Position numbers and translations under genes: made by a program | Origin: Chloroflexia bacterium SDU3-3 | Lineage (GTDB): Bacteria > Chloroflexota > Chloroflexia > Chloroflexales > Roseiflexaceae | Assembly (NCBI GenBank): GCA_009268125.1 | Contig: WBOU01000006.1 | Location: forward strand, 186,001-250,000 | Length of the DNA: 64,000 nucleotides | Reading direction: 5' to 3' | The notes under the pieces: generated by a model | Told to the model about the DNA's origin: nothing | Databases searched by the model: none | The model's input: only the letters and a program-made list of their open reading frames with translations | Shown here: piece after piece, positions 16,758-24,781 of the stretch | Numbering within the stretch: position 1 is the first letter of the stretch | How the letters are laid out: each line of letters starts with the position of its first letter

Positions 16758-18106
16758 GTATTGGCCTCGCTAAACACGCCGATCACCCAGAGGGCGCACT
16801 GTACATACACCAATGCGATGATCGCCCCCCACACCCACCCCAACCGCGAATCAAGAAAGCCTTGGAAGCTATCGCGGAACAGCAAAAAAAAGATGTTGGT
16901 TTGCAGCGCGATCACGTGCTCGTTTGGCTGCGGGTTGAGCATGCCCATGAGCAGCTCGGGCAGCACGGCCATGAGCACGGCCACGCCATACGCCACTGCC
17001 CCAAACACCGCCGTCAGGAGATCCCACAGCGCCACGATCAGCGACCACAGCCACGCCGCCAGGTCAGCCAGCAGCGGGCCGAGGCTGGCCAGCTGGGCCA
17101 GCCCTTGCGCCACGGGTTCGAGCGCCAACCATAGTTCAACCCGTGCGCGGTCGAGCAGCGCCGAGGCCCCCACCCAGAAGAACGCCAGCTGCTGCACCAC
17201 CCACACCAGCAGCCGCCACAGGCTGTTGATGCTCAGGATGGCCACGCCGTTGACCACCACCTCGACCACGGCCAAGGCTGCGTTGGCCAGCGCGATCAGC
17301 CAGCACACCACCGGCATGGCCCCGATGTTCCAGATCTGCACGGCCAGCCAGGCCACCCACAGCCGGATGTCCCACCACTGATCTGGGGGCACTGCATAGG
17401 GGGCCACGGTCTGGCCCGTGCCGCCCGCCGTGCTGCACGTCCAGGGAAACGCCAGGTCGATGGGCAGCAGCAGCGGCGGCACTTCCTCCCAGCTGGGGGC
17501 GGTCGGCGCGGGGTCGCTGGGCGTGCCGGGGTTGGTGGTCAGCCCCGCGCAGCCCTCCACAATGCGCCGCGCCTGCCACCAGTGCGCTTGGTAGAAGTCA
17601 TCCAGGGCGGGGTTATGCAAGATGCAGCCCGTATCATGGTTGTAGCAGTCCATGAACAGGCCATCGCCCACGTAGATGGCCACGTGCTGCCCGCCGGTGT
17701 AGCGCAAGAACGCCAGATCGCCCACGGCCCAACAGGTAGTCGCCGCGCCGCGCAGATCGGCCAGGGTACAGGGGATCGCCGCGCCGTTGTTCTGCTGCTG
17801 GTAGGTGGTACTGCCGATGGTCACGCCCGCTTGCGCGTAGGCCCACCACACCAGGCCGGAGCAGTCAAAGCTATTCGGCCCCGTGCGCGGGTAGGGTGTA
17901 AGCGTCACAGGGTCGATGGGGTCGCCCGCCAGCTCGCCGCCCTGGCTGTAGATCGCCCCGCGCTTGGTGAGCGCAGCCACCGCCGCCGCGTAGCAGGGCG
18001 CGGTGGTCTGGCCGCGTGGCGCGGCAGCGGCCACCGGCGGGCGGGCGGGGCCGACCAGGCCCACCAGCAGCAGCAGGATTAGGGCAGCGAAAAGGCAGTA
18101 ACGCAT
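16754..18106 (-). CDS. NlpC/P60 peptidoglycan hydrolase fused to membrane segments
   Basis: This 450-residue protein has a signal peptide or anchor (residues 5-29). An NlpC/P60 cysteine peptidase domain follows: NSFDCSGLVWWAY with catalytic C82, and GGQHVAIYVGDGLF with H141, then DCYNHD. Residues 240-440 contain about four to five hydrophobic segments. The domain cuts wall peptides. The fusion to a multi-pass domain recalls transfer systems where a VirB1-like hydrolase and a VirB6-like channel cooperate, but here both lie in one chain. It overlaps its neighbours on both sides, confirming operon membership. Confidence 0.85.
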   Translation of the reverse strand: MRYCLFAALILLLLVGLVGPARPPVAAAAPRGQTTAPCYAAAVAALTKRGAIYSQGGELAGDPIDPVTLTPYPRTGPNSFDCSGLVWWAYAQAGVTIGSTTYQQQNNGAAIPCTLADLRGAATTCWAVGDLAFLRYTGGQHVAIYVGDGLFMDCYNHDTGCILHNPALDDFYQAHWWQARRIVEGCAGLTTNPGTPSDPAPTAPSWEEVPPLLLPIDLAFPWTCSTAGGTGQTVAPYAVPPDQWWDIRLWVAWLAVQIWNIGAMPVVCWLIALANAALAVVEVVVNGVAILSINSLWRLLVWVVQQLAFFWVGASALLDRARVELWLALEPVAQGLAQLASLGPLLADLAAWLWSLIVALWDLLTAVFGAVAYGVAVLMAVLPELLMGMLNPQPNEHVIALQTNIFFLLFRDSFQGFLDSRLGWVWGAIIALVYVQCALWVIGVFSEANT

Positions 18107-18246
18107 GTGCGGATCATCCCAAAAAACATGGTGATGAACAGCGGGATCACGACCAGCATGCCCGCCTCAGTCTCGACCAGGTGCGGGACAAGATCGGTCA
18201 GATAAGCTAGCCCATCCCCAATCTGTCCAAACGGCAACATCTCCAT
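18079..18246 (-). CDS. Tiny membrane protein (55 residues)
   Basis: ATG at 18246, stop TAA at 18079-18081; overlaps the start of the hydrolase gene by 28 bases. The sequence has an amphipathic start (MEMLPFGQIGDGLAYLTDLV) and one hydrophobic segment (GMLVVIPLFITMFFGMI). A small hairpin (GCGGCTA/TAGCCGC, 18259-18285) lies upstream. Function unknown. Confidence 0.45.
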   Translation of the reverse strand: MEMLPFGQIGDGLAYLTDLVPHLVETEAGMLVVIPLFITMFFGMIRTCVTAFSLP

Positions 18247-18289
18247 AGATCACCAAAGCGGCTACGGCCTGCGCCATAGCCGCCCTTTC

Positions 18290-18427
18290 CTACTCGTCTG
18301 CGCCCTTCGAGCCTGCCAGGATAAACACCAGCCAGATCGCGAGGCCCGCCACACAGGCTGCCGTCACCCACGGCCCCATGCTTGATGCCATCACCCCATC
18401 GATCAGGGTGCGCATGACCTCGCGCAT
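18290..18427 (-). CDS. Tiny membrane protein (45 residues)
   Basis: ATG at 18427, stop TAG at 18290-18292. One hydrophobic segment (TAACVAGLAIWLVFILAG) is followed by a short charged tail. It lies six bases after the next upstream gene. Same size class and topology as its neighbours. The ribosome-binding site is weak. Confidence 0.45.
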   Translation of the reverse strand: MREVMRTLIDGVMASSMGPWVTAACVAGLAIWLVFILAGSKGADE

Positions 18428-18433
18428 AGCAGG

Positions 18434-18646
18434 CTACTTTCGCGCAGGGATCATCGTCTTGACCAGGGAGATACCCAGCTTGCCCAGGCCGAAGAGGATC
18501 GGCACCCAGATGACCACGTGCAGCAGCGTGATATCGTAGGCGGTGCCCGCCTCGTTCAGCTTGGGGATCATCATGCCCGCCGCGAAATCCCAGAACAGCA
18601 TCATGATCTTGATCAGGAACTCCACCACATCCAGCAAGGCATCCAT
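18434..18646 (-). CDS. Small two-segment membrane protein, paralogue of the ParB-protein anchor
   Basis: 70 residues from ATG 18646, preceded by AAAGGA. Two hydrophobic segments flank a short loop. The second, DITLLHVVIWVPILFGLGKL, closely resembles DITLLHVAVWVP at the N-terminus of the coiled-coil/ParB protein (10148-12070). The two proteins therefore share an anchoring module and may assemble together in the membrane. Ten in-frame codons upstream of 18646 are excluded because the ribosome-binding site lies within them. Confidence 0.65.
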   Translation of the reverse strand: MDALLDVVEFLIKIMMLFWDFAAGMMIPKLNEAGTAYDITLLHVVIWVPILFGLGKLGISLVKTMIPARK

Positions 18647-18685
18647 CGGTACGGTGTCCTTTCTGTCGTATACCACGCCAACACC

Positions 18686-18802
18686 CTACAGCCCCCCATC
18701 CCGCACGGCCAGCACCATGGTGAAGAGCACCACGAGCGCCAGCAGCCACCACAGCTCATTGCCCGCCACAGCGGCCACGAAGTAGGCAAGATCAGCGAGC
18801 AT
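18686..18802 (-). CDS. Tiny membrane protein (38 residues)
   Basis: ATG at 18802, stop TAG at 18686-18688. The protein is almost only one hydrophobic segment (ELWWLLALVVLFTMVLAV). GGAGCGG precedes the start by five bases, and the gene overlaps its upstream neighbour by 11 bases. Confidence 0.45.
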   Translation of the reverse strand: MLADLAYFVAAVAGNELWWLLALVVLFTMVLAVRDGGL

Positions 18803-18920
18803 CGTTCCGCTCCAGTGTGTCGCGTAAAAACGCTTGCATGCCGGTCAGCAGGGCGTCACAGCCCAGCGCCAGACTCATGCCAACAAGGAATTGGGTAAGC
18901 GGATGCAGCAGGGTAATCAT
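18792..18920 (-). CDS. Tiny protein (42 residues), weakly hydrophobic
   Basis: ATG at 18920 overlaps the stop of the 61-residue gene (ATGA), and its own stop lies inside the next gene. It has one moderately hydrophobic segment (FLVGMSLALGCDALLTGM) and a charged tail. The chained overlaps are the main support. Confidence 0.45.
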   Translation of the reverse strand: MITLLHPLTQFLVGMSLALGCDALLTGMQAFLRDTLERNDAR

Positions 18921-19102
18921 GCCGTTCTCCGTGTCCGCCACAGCTGAACGATCAGCAGCGCCAGCACCGCCGCAAGCAGCAGCGCCAGCACCACATCGCC
19001 ATACGTGGCCGTGGCGATTACGGCCCCGTGCGCCCCGCTCGGAAGTGGGACAACCCAGGCGCTGGCCAGATCAGTAGTGGTGGTGTAGGGTGTGGTTTCC
19101 AT
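18917..19102 (-). CDS. Small membrane protein, first gene of the transfer operon
   Basis: 61 residues: a Thr-rich N-terminus (METTPYTTTTDLASAW), one hydrophobic segment (YGDVVLALLLAAVLALLIVQ) and a basic tail (LWRTRRTA), i.e. N-out/C-in by charge. It opens a run of fifteen closely spaced or overlapping minus-strand genes reaching 9964. The upstream 19103-19178 interval must hold the operon promoter, but I could not identify convincing hexamers. Confidence 0.6.
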   Translation of the reverse strand: METTPYTTTTDLASAWVVPLPSGAHGAVIATATYGDVVLALLLAAVLALLIVQLWRTRRTA

Positions 19103-19178
19103 GCCCCTAGTACATCACATCTCGAAGGGCCTGTCATTCATATCTTTTCTTGTAAGACAAAGGTACTAGAACACGTAT

Positions 19179-19206
19179 AGGCCCCTACCCTTGCGGTTAG
19201 GGGCCT
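19179..19206. terminator. Stem-loop between transfer operon and cargo gene C
   Basis: AGGCCCCTA (19179-19187) pairs with TAGGGGCCT (19198-19206). It insulates the minus-strand operon from the plus-strand cargo gene and resembles, but is not identical to, the cargo-hotspot hairpins. Confidence 0.5.
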
Positions 19207-19317
19207 CACATGTCCGATAATGGCGGTTATCGAGCTTACTAGACAGGTAGAAAAAGAAACCTTGAAGGCATATAATCGTATAGAACTTGAACCACAAATA
19301 ATCAAGGAGCAGTACGT

Positions 19318-20229
19318 ATGAAAAACGAGACTATACTATCCGAGATCAGACAGACTCTAATCGGCGCAATCTTGCCATCAATAATAATATTCCTAGTTAA
19401 CCTGCTAATAGGTTACTTATTTAAAGAAACAGGGAATGTAAAGATAGGACCAATAATAGATGTTTCTAATCATAAATACGCAAACATAAGCATAACAAAC
19501 TACTCAGACTCAGAAATACAAGGTATTTCCATTACAATACCTTCTTCAACTATCATATCAAATACAATATCAACATCACCCGTTTATATAGAGAAAAAAT
19601 CAAATCTATTAACAAACTTATCAACCGATTTAATAACAATATCCAATATAAAACCGAAAGATACAACAAATCTATTAATACCTATTATCACAGCAGATCA
19701 ATTAAATTTAATATCGGTTACAAATTATAGTGATTTAAAGCTTTCAACAGAAAGATCTTCTTCTCCAAGGTACCCTTGGGATAAAGCTATATTCAATATG
19801 ATCATTAGTGCATCAATGTATTTTATATTTATAATTATATCAAACCTCTTACTAAATTCACAAATTAAAAAAACAAGAAGTGAAATACAAAAAGAATTAG
19901 AGAAATCAAAAGAAGAATCAAGATCATTAATACAAAAAATCGATGATTTAAATAAAGATAGCAAGCAGTATATGAATGATTTTATAAAAATGAAATTATT
20001 ACTTCTTGCTAAAATTTCAGACTACACAAAGGAGCTAGATTTTTGGAAGGATACCATAAGGTGTATTATGTACGAATCATCTAAAGAAAATATATCTTCA
20101 GATATGATTATAAGAACCGTAAACAAAACACTAAAAACATATCTTACAAATGAATCAAAAACTAATATTAGTTTTGATGAAATGAAGATCATCTCATCAA
20201 TTTTTTCAAAGTCATCAGAGAATGACTAA
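19318..20229 (+). CDS. Membrane coiled-coil protein (AT-rich cargo), unknown function
   Basis: This 303-residue protein has a hydrophobic segment at about 15-37, an external beta-rich part (residues 40-155, many Asn/Ser/Thr/Ile), a second segment at about 160-181 and a cytosolic Lys/Glu-rich coiled coil (185-235) followed by a helical tail. AAGGAG lies eight bases before the ATG. The gene is AT-rich like the Schlafen and PIN genes and sits alone between the operon and the integrase, a typical cargo position. Two-pass membrane proteins with coiled coils occur among phage-defence effectors; no specific family is recognised here. Confidence 0.65.
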   Translation: MKNETILSEIRQTLIGAILPSIIIFLVNLLIGYLFKETGNVKIGPIIDVSNHKYANISITNYSDSEIQGISITIPSSTIISNTISTSPVYIEKKSNLLTNLSTDLITISNIKPKDTTNLLIPIITADQLNLISVTNYSDLKLSTERSSSPRYPWDKAIFNMIISASMYFIFIIISNLLLNSQIKKTRSEIQKELEKSKEESRSLIQKIDDLNKDSKQYMNDFIKMKLLLLAKISDYTKELDFWKDTIRCIMYESSKENISSDMIIRTVNKTLKTYLTNESKTNISFDEMKIISSIFSKSSEND

Positions 20230-20236
20230 ACGCCCC

Positions 20237-20264
20237 TTGACAACATGCTATAAAAGCACATAAT
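20237..20264 (+). promoter_or_regulatory. Integrase promoter
   Basis: TTGACA (20237-20242), a 16-base spacer and CATAAT (20259-20264). Downstream, CCGTGT and ACACGG arms around 20289-20312 form a small leader hairpin just before the ribosome-binding site. Confidence 0.6.
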
Positions 20265-20320
20265 TCGCGTGTGGAAATTTCTACCCTTCCGTGTATTCTT
20301 ATACCACACGGAGGTTTCAC

Positions 20321-21196
20321 ATGGATCTAACGAACGCTATCAACGAGTTCTGCATGGATTTGCGGATAAATGGCCGAGCGCGGGGCACCATCCACAAACA
20401 CGAGCAGGAGCTAAACCGGCTCGACCGCTGGTGCGAAGAAAACAACTTGGTATGGCACCAGCTCGACCGGCGCACCCTGCAACGGTTTGTACGCGCCCGC
20501 GATGTGGGCGTGTCCGCACGGTCGAACATGCTCTGTACCCTGCGAACCTTCTACGCCTGGAGCGTCGAGCAAGCGTATGTGGCCCTTTCGCCTGCTGTCG
20601 GCTTCAAGACTCCCAAGAAGCCGCAGCCGCTCCCCCGTGCGCTTTCTATGGAAGAAGTGCGAAACCTCTTGAGCTACCTCAACGAGCACCGCGAGACCCG
20701 CAAGCAGCGGCGCGACCGCGTGCTCATGATCACCCTGCTGTATGCAGGCCTGCGCTGCATGGAGGCTGCCGCGCTGCACTGGCGGCATGTCGATCTTAAA
20801 GCAGGCGCTATCGCTATTCAGCTCTCCAAGATGGGCAGAGGGCGGGCTATACCGATCCACCCCGAGCTAAAATACGAGCTGGAGCGCTGGCGGCAGGAGC
20901 AGCAAGCCCACGATCTGCACAATGGCCCCATCTTCAGCCTCGACCGTCAGCAGCTCGTCCCCGAACGCATAGGCAAGATCGCCCGCATGTGCGCGGCCAA
21001 CTGCGGTATACCCTTCAGCGCCCACGTGCTGCGGCACACCTTCGCAACCTTCGCGCTGCGCGGGTCACACGATGTCTACGCCGTGAGCAAGGCGCTTGGT
21101 CACTCGCAGCTCAAGCAGACAGAGATCTACGTGAGCGCGGATGTCGAGCAGCTGCGCGATTCGGTGATCAGCATCCCAGGTATGAACGCATGGTAG
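20321..21196 (+). CDS. int: Tyrosine recombinase / integrase
   Basis: This 291-residue site-specific recombinase has an N-terminal SAM-like core-binding domain (1-95) and a catalytic domain with R145 (AGLRCMEAAAL), K170 (LSKMGRGRAI), H235 and R238 (HVLRHTFAT), H261 (LGHSQLKQT) and nucleophile Y270. All catalytic residues are present, so the enzyme should be active. ATG 20321 is chosen because GGAGG precedes it by seven bases. The short length is closer to XerC/D than to phage integrases with arm-binding domains. The nearby tRNA-Pro 3' end is the presumed target. Confidence 0.92.
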   Translation: MDLTNAINEFCMDLRINGRARGTIHKHEQELNRLDRWCEENNLVWHQLDRRTLQRFVRARDVGVSARSNMLCTLRTFYAWSVEQAYVALSPAVGFKTPKKPQPLPRALSMEEVRNLLSYLNEHRETRKQRRDRVLMITLLYAGLRCMEAAALHWRHVDLKAGAIAIQLSKMGRGRAIPIHPELKYELERWRQEQQAHDLHNGPIFSLDRQQLVPERIGKIARMCAANCGIPFSAHVLRHTFATFALRGSHDVYAVSKALGHSQLKQTEIYVSADVEQLRDSVISIPGMNAW

Positions 21197-21637
21197 CTAG
21201 AAGAAGTTCACAAGGATCACGAAAACCACAAATATGATCCCAATCGCACTTAAGAGGGAATAATCCGAGGATACCCCCCACTTTTCAAGATGGAAACGAA
21301 GCAGAGGCGCAACCAGAAAAATGCTAACACCAAAGAGACTTTCTACGAGGCGTTTAGGAAAGCGGCCAAAGAACCTAAATCGGCGGCTTTTCCTGGCTTT
21401 TGTGGTGGCCTTGCGGGTGGTGCGGGCTGCGGTGGTGCGGGTGGTGGTCTTCTGGCGAGTGCCCGACGTTGTGCGGCGTGCGCCTGTGGTTGCCCGAGGG
21501 GCAGGCGCGGTAGGCGTGGTGATAGGGGTGGGGGCGGGTTCAAAGTTCGGTAGCGTGCTTTGTACTAGGTCTTCAGGGTAGAGGGGCTGCGTATCGCCGG
21601 TCATCGCTCGCACTGTCGTGGGTCGCGTCCGTGGCAT
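21197..21637 (-). CDS. Membrane protein with histone-H1-like basic tail
   Basis: 146 residues from ATG 21637 (GAGG seven bases upstream). Residues 40-95 are rich in Thr, Arg, Lys and Ala (KTTTRTTAARTTRKATTKAR), like the basic tails of H1-type DNA-condensing proteins. The C-terminus has two hydrophobic segments (LFGVSIFLVAPLL and AIGIIFVVFVILVNFF). It is convergent with the integrase and their stop codons are adjacent. A membrane protein that binds DNA non-specifically is suggested by composition; the family is not recognised. Confidence 0.6.
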   Translation of the reverse strand: MPRTRPTTVRAMTGDTQPLYPEDLVQSTLPNFEPAPTPITTPTAPAPRATTGARRTTSGTRQKTTTRTTAARTTRKATTKARKSRRFRFFGRFPKRLVESLFGVSIFLVAPLLRFHLEKWGVSSDYSLLSAIGIIFVVFVILVNFF

Positions 21638-21661
21638 AGTTGAGCCTCTTGTTATAGACAA

Positions 21662-21687
21662 GCCGCCCGCCTTATGGGCGGCTTTTG
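21662..21687 (+). terminator. Rho-independent terminator
   Basis: GCCGCCC and GGGCGGC arms around a short loop are followed by TTTTGCTT. On the plus strand it can stop transcription running on from the integrase before the excisionase promoter. Confidence 0.6.
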
Positions 21688-21688
21688 C

Positions 21689-21717
21689 TTGACATCATAA
21701 TCACAAGATGATAGTAT
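21689..21717 (+). promoter_or_regulatory. Excisionase promoter
   Basis: TTGACA (21689-21694), a 17-base spacer, TAGTAT (21712-21717). Only the integrase-side terminator separates it from upstream transcription, so excisionase has its own control. Confidence 0.7.
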
Positions 21718-21750
21718 GCCTGCAACCGCCTGTTACCCAAAAGAGGAGGC

Positions 21751-22029
21751 ATGTACAACCCATCAAAAGCCGCTGAATGGCTCAGTGAGCGACTAGGGCG
21801 GACGGTTAGTAGACAGACGATACAGCTCTACATCAAGCGAGGGGATCTCCCTGCTACCAACACAGGAGCAGGCCAGCATCGACCAACATGGGTTATTCTC
21901 CATGCCGATCTGGAAGCCTTCGCAGACCGCGCCGCCGCCGAAGGACTCCCGACACCAAAGGGAGGTTGGCCGCAACGGAATGCCGCGAGAAAAAAAGCTA
22001 ACGGCCTAGTAACTATTGCTAGTCACTAG
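21751..22029 (+). CDS. xis: MerR-type helix-turn-helix excisionase
   Basis: This 92-residue protein has an N-terminal HTH_17-like domain: [20 protein letters not shown], then [13 protein letters not shown], the wing typical of excisionases. A helical part ([15 protein letters not shown]) and a basic tail follow. An AGAGGAGG ribosome-binding site directly precedes the ATG. Its position between the integrase and the tRNA attachment site supports a directionality-factor role. The final codons lie inside an inverted repeat (22002-22033). Confidence 0.8.
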   Translation: MYNPSKAAEWLSERLGRTVSRQTIQLYIKRGDLPATNTGAGQHRPTWVILHADLEAFADRAAAEGLPTPKGGWPQRNAARKKANGLVTIASH

Positions 22030-22074
22030 GCCGCCGAACGCCACATTCGTGTTCCCTTGCAAGTCTCACGAATG
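22002..22074. repeat. Two inverted repeats beside the attachment site
   Basis: CGGCCTAGT (22002-22010) pairs with ACTAGGCCG (22025-22033), and CATTCGTG (22044-22051) pairs with CACGAATG (22067-22074). Both dyads are perfect and lie within 105 bases of the tRNA-Pro 3' end. They may be integrase or excisionase binding sites, or a terminator for the excisionase gene; there is no T tract. Confidence 0.6.
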
Positions 22075-22103
22075 CAGCCGGGTGCCGTACCTTGACGGCT
22101 TTA

Positions 22104-22180
<77 letters not shown>

Positions 22181-22213
22181 ACGTGTATTTGGTTGTGCAA
22201 CCCCGTGGTTGGC

Positions 22214-22299
22214 TGGTGCCGAAGGTGGGAGTCGAACCCACACAAGGTTGCCCTTAGCGGTTTTTGAGACCGCCGCGTCTGCCATTCCGCCACTCCGGC
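22214..22299 (-). tRNA. tRNA-Leu (anticodon CAA)
   Basis: Class II tRNA with acceptor GCCGGAG/CTTCGGC, anticodon stem GCGGT/ACCGC, loop CTCAAAA (anticodon CAA), a long variable arm and T loop TTCGACT. CCA is encoded. It is transcribed ahead of tRNA-Pro from the promoter at 22316-22344. Confidence 0.95.
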
Positions 22300-22315
22300 A
22301 GTGACGACGGTCGGG

Positions 22316-22344
22316 ATTATAGCCCACAGTCCAGGTTTTGTCAA
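22316..22344 (-). promoter_or_regulatory. tRNA operon promoter
   Basis: On the minus strand TTGACA (22344-22339), a 17-base spacer and TATAAT (22321-22316) match the sigma70 consensus perfectly and lie 17 bases upstream of tRNA-Leu. The rest of the 22345-22500 interval holds nothing I can identify. Confidence 0.85.
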
Positions 22345-22500
22345 ATCGGCCCCAGTGCGCCGCCGCCGAGCGCATAGGGATGGCCCGCGCGACCACGCCT
22401 GCGCCGCGCCACATGATACCCGCCGCCCACCAGATCTTTAGGAAACCCCCAGCATTTTTCGCCCGCCTATGAAGACCCGTAGCGCCGCGTCGCCGCGCCC

Positions 22501-22529
22501 TTGACACGGCATTATCAAACGTTTATGAT
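22501..22529 (+). promoter_or_regulatory. Promoter of the lipoprotein gene
   Basis: TTGACA (22501-22506), a 17-base spacer and TATGAT (22524-22529), followed by a leader of about 105 bases. Confidence 0.75.
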
Positions 22530-22638
22530 AGCCCCGTTTGATGCCTAGAATGCAGCCTGATGCTTCAGAAGCGTGTACGCACACAGCACGCCCTGACGCC
22601 TGAAACACCATTCAACCCGTGTGAGGAGCGCAAGGTCC

Positions 22639-24696
22639 ATGTCCATTCGTGTCCCCCGATCCATCCGTGTCTCGACACTATCGCTCGCCGCGCTGGCGCT
22701 CGCCGCCTGTGGCGCTGGCGTTCCGCTCACTGGCACGATCACCGATGCCTACACGGGCAAGCCGGTCGCCGCCCAGGTGAAGGTCGGCTGGGGCACGGCC
22801 AGCGCCGATGCCCAGGGCAAGTACCAGATCGGCAGTTGGAGCCAGAACGATACGATGCAGATCAGCGCGGATGGGTATGAGCCTGCAACCGTGGCGCTGA
22901 GCCAGCAGCCCCAGCTCGCCACGCCCGCGCAGCCAGCCGCCACCCTCGACACCCAGATCCGCCCCAACACCCTGAGCGGCACCGTGACCGACAGCTTCAC
23001 CGCGCAGCCCCTGGCCGGGGCGGTGGTGCAGGCCACCGCAGCCATCAGTGCCACCACCGGGGCCGATGGCCGCTACACGCTCAAGGGCCTGCCCGAGGCG
23101 TTCAGCCTGACGGTGAGCGCCGCCGACCACGCCACCCTCACACAGGAGGTGAGCCGCACCGCAACGCTGGACGCGGCCGTGCGCCCCAATGTGCTGAGCG
23201 GCACCGTGACCGACCAGTACACCGGCGCGGCGCTGGCCAACGCCAGCGTGAAGGCGGGCGACGCCACCGCCACTACCGGGGCCGACGGCAGCTACCGCCT
23301 GACGAATGTGCCCGAGAATGCCACGCTTGAGATCACCGCCGACAGCTACTCGCAGCTCTCGCAGCCGATCGAGAAGCAGACGGTGATCAACGCCACGCTG
23401 CGCCCCGACATTCTGAAGGGCACGCTGGTGAACGGCACCACCGGCAAGCCGGTGGCCTTCGCCACGGTGTTCGCGGGCACCGCCATCGGCGCGGATGACG
23501 TGGCCTCGGTGGAGATCAAGAACAGCGCCGACGGCAGCTTCACCCTTGAGGGCCTGCCCGAGCGCGGCGTGCTGTATGTGATGGCCCCCGGCTACAAGCG
23601 CGCCGAGGTCGAGATCACCCCTGGCAAGCTGCCCACCGAGATCAAGCTGGAGCCCTTCCAGTCCAAGGCCTGGTATGTGACCGCCGCCGTGGGCGCGCGC
23701 GCCGACTATCTGTTCGATGAGTACTTCAGCATGATCGACAAGACCGAGCTGAACACGATCATCATCGACCTCAAGTCCGACCTGCGCGACGACCTAGGCC
23801 AGGTCTACTACGACACCCAGGCCCCCATGGCCAAGGAGCTGGGCACAGGCCGCGACTACATGGACTTGAAAAAGATCCTGGCCGAGGCCAAGAAGCGCGG
23901 CATCTACACCATCGCACGCGTGCAGCTGTTCTCGCACGACAACGTGCTGGCCGATGCCAAGCCCGAGTGGGCCGTGAAGGACCGCGAGACCGGCAAGGTC
24001 TACGCCGACTACCCCGGCCCGGGCATCCGCTACGCCTACCTGGACCCCACCAATAAGAATGTGTGGGAGTACAACATCCAGCTCGGCGAGGAGGCCGCCC
24101 AGCTCGGCTTCGACGAGGTCAACTACGACTATGTGCGCTTCAGCGACTGGTATGGCGATCTGTCCGACTACGCGAAGAAGCTGCAGTTCTCCGAGCCGAT
24201 CGACCCGACCACCGATGGCGACAAGATGTACGACACCCTCACCGAGTTCCTGAAGACCGCCCACCCGCGCCTGAACAAGGCCGGTGCGTTCTTCTCGATC
24301 GATGTGTTTGGCCGCGTGGCGCTCAAGCGCTCGCTGCCGATCGGCCAGGACATCGAGCGCATGGCCCCCTACGCCGACTACATCTGCCCGATGATCTACC
24401 CCTCGCTGTGGTGGCCCGGCTTCCTCGATTTCGACAACCCCACCGCCCACCCCTACGAGGTCATCCAGGGTAGCCTGAAGGAGGCCGCGCCGCAGTTCGC
24501 TGGCAAGCGCGCCCTCGACCGGCCCTGGCTGCAGGATCACACCGACCCATGGCAGGGCAATCGCGTGATCGAGTACACCGCCAAAGAGGTGCGCGCGCAG
24601 ATCGACGCGACCGAGGACTTCGACCCGACGATGGGCTGGATGCTCTACAACTCGGCGAACGCCTACCACGACGATGCGCTGAAGGCCGACCAATAA
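22639..24696 (+). CDS. Lipoprotein with carboxypeptidase-like repeats and DUF4015-type glycoside hydrolase-like domain
   Basis: This 685-residue protein starts with a lipoprotein signal (LAALALAACGAG, lipid-modified Cys 24). Four consecutive carboxypeptidase-regulatory-like domains follow, each opening with a GTVTDxYTGxxLANA-type strand and containing TTGADGRYTL-like turns. The C-terminal 350 residues (TELNTIIIDLKSD, GIYTIARVQLFSHD, GFDEVNYDYVRFSD and YICPMIYPSLW) form a TIM-barrel typical of the putative glycosyl hydrolases of DUF4015. It is exported and membrane-attached; polysaccharide remodelling at the surface is likely. ATG 22639 is preferred over GTG 22621 because GGAG/AAGG precede it and the signal peptide then has normal length. 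Confidence 0.85.
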   Translation: MSIRVPRSIRVSTLSLAALALAACGAGVPLTGTITDAYTGKPVAAQVKVGWGTASADAQGKYQIGSWSQNDTMQISADGYEPATVALSQQPQLATPAQPAATLDTQIRPNTLSGTVTDSFTAQPLAGAVVQATAAISATTGADGRYTLKGLPEAFSLTVSAADHATLTQEVSRTATLDAAVRPNVLSGTVTDQYTGAALANASVKAGDATATTGADGSYRLTNVPENATLEITADSYSQLSQPIEKQTVINATLRPDILKGTLVNGTTGKPVAFATVFAGTAIGADDVASVEIKNSADGSFTLEGLPERGVLYVMAPGYKRAEVEITPGKLPTEIKLEPFQSKAWYVTAAVGARADYLFDEYFSMIDKTELNTIIIDLKSDLRDDLGQVYYDTQAPMAKELGTGRDYMDLKKILAEAKKRGIYTIARVQLFSHDNVLADAKPEWAVKDRETGKVYADYPGPGIRYAYLDPTNKNVWEYNIQLGEEAAQLGFDEVNYDYVRFSDWYGDLSDYAKKLQFSEPIDPTTDGDKMYDTLTEFLKTAHPRLNKAGAFFSIDVFGRVALKRSLPIGQDIERMAPYADYICPMIYPSLWWPGFLDFDNPTAHPYEVIQGSLKEAAPQFAGKRALDRPWLQDHTDPWQGNRVIEYTAKEVRAQIDATEDFDPTMGWMLYNSANAYHDDALKADQ

Positions 24697-24781
24697 AGCG
24701 CTTTGTTGCCCTTGCGACTCGGGCGCGGCTGGCGACACGTGCGCCAGCCGCGCCCGAGCATGAACGACATACGGAGTACCT

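Noticed and set aside
18207-18752. 181-residue minus frame in the tiny-gene region
   Set aside because: It conflicts with four small genes that have hydrophobic segments, ribosome-binding sites and chained overlaps; its own sequence is Gly/Arg-rich and shadow-like.
9964-19102. Filamentous or membrane-containing phage structural operon
   Set aside because: Tiny membrane proteins and a large surface protein fit loosely, but no Zot-like protein or capsid protein is recognised, and an FtsK-type motor with NlpC/P60 and Prim-Pol fits a conjugative element better. Not fully excluded.
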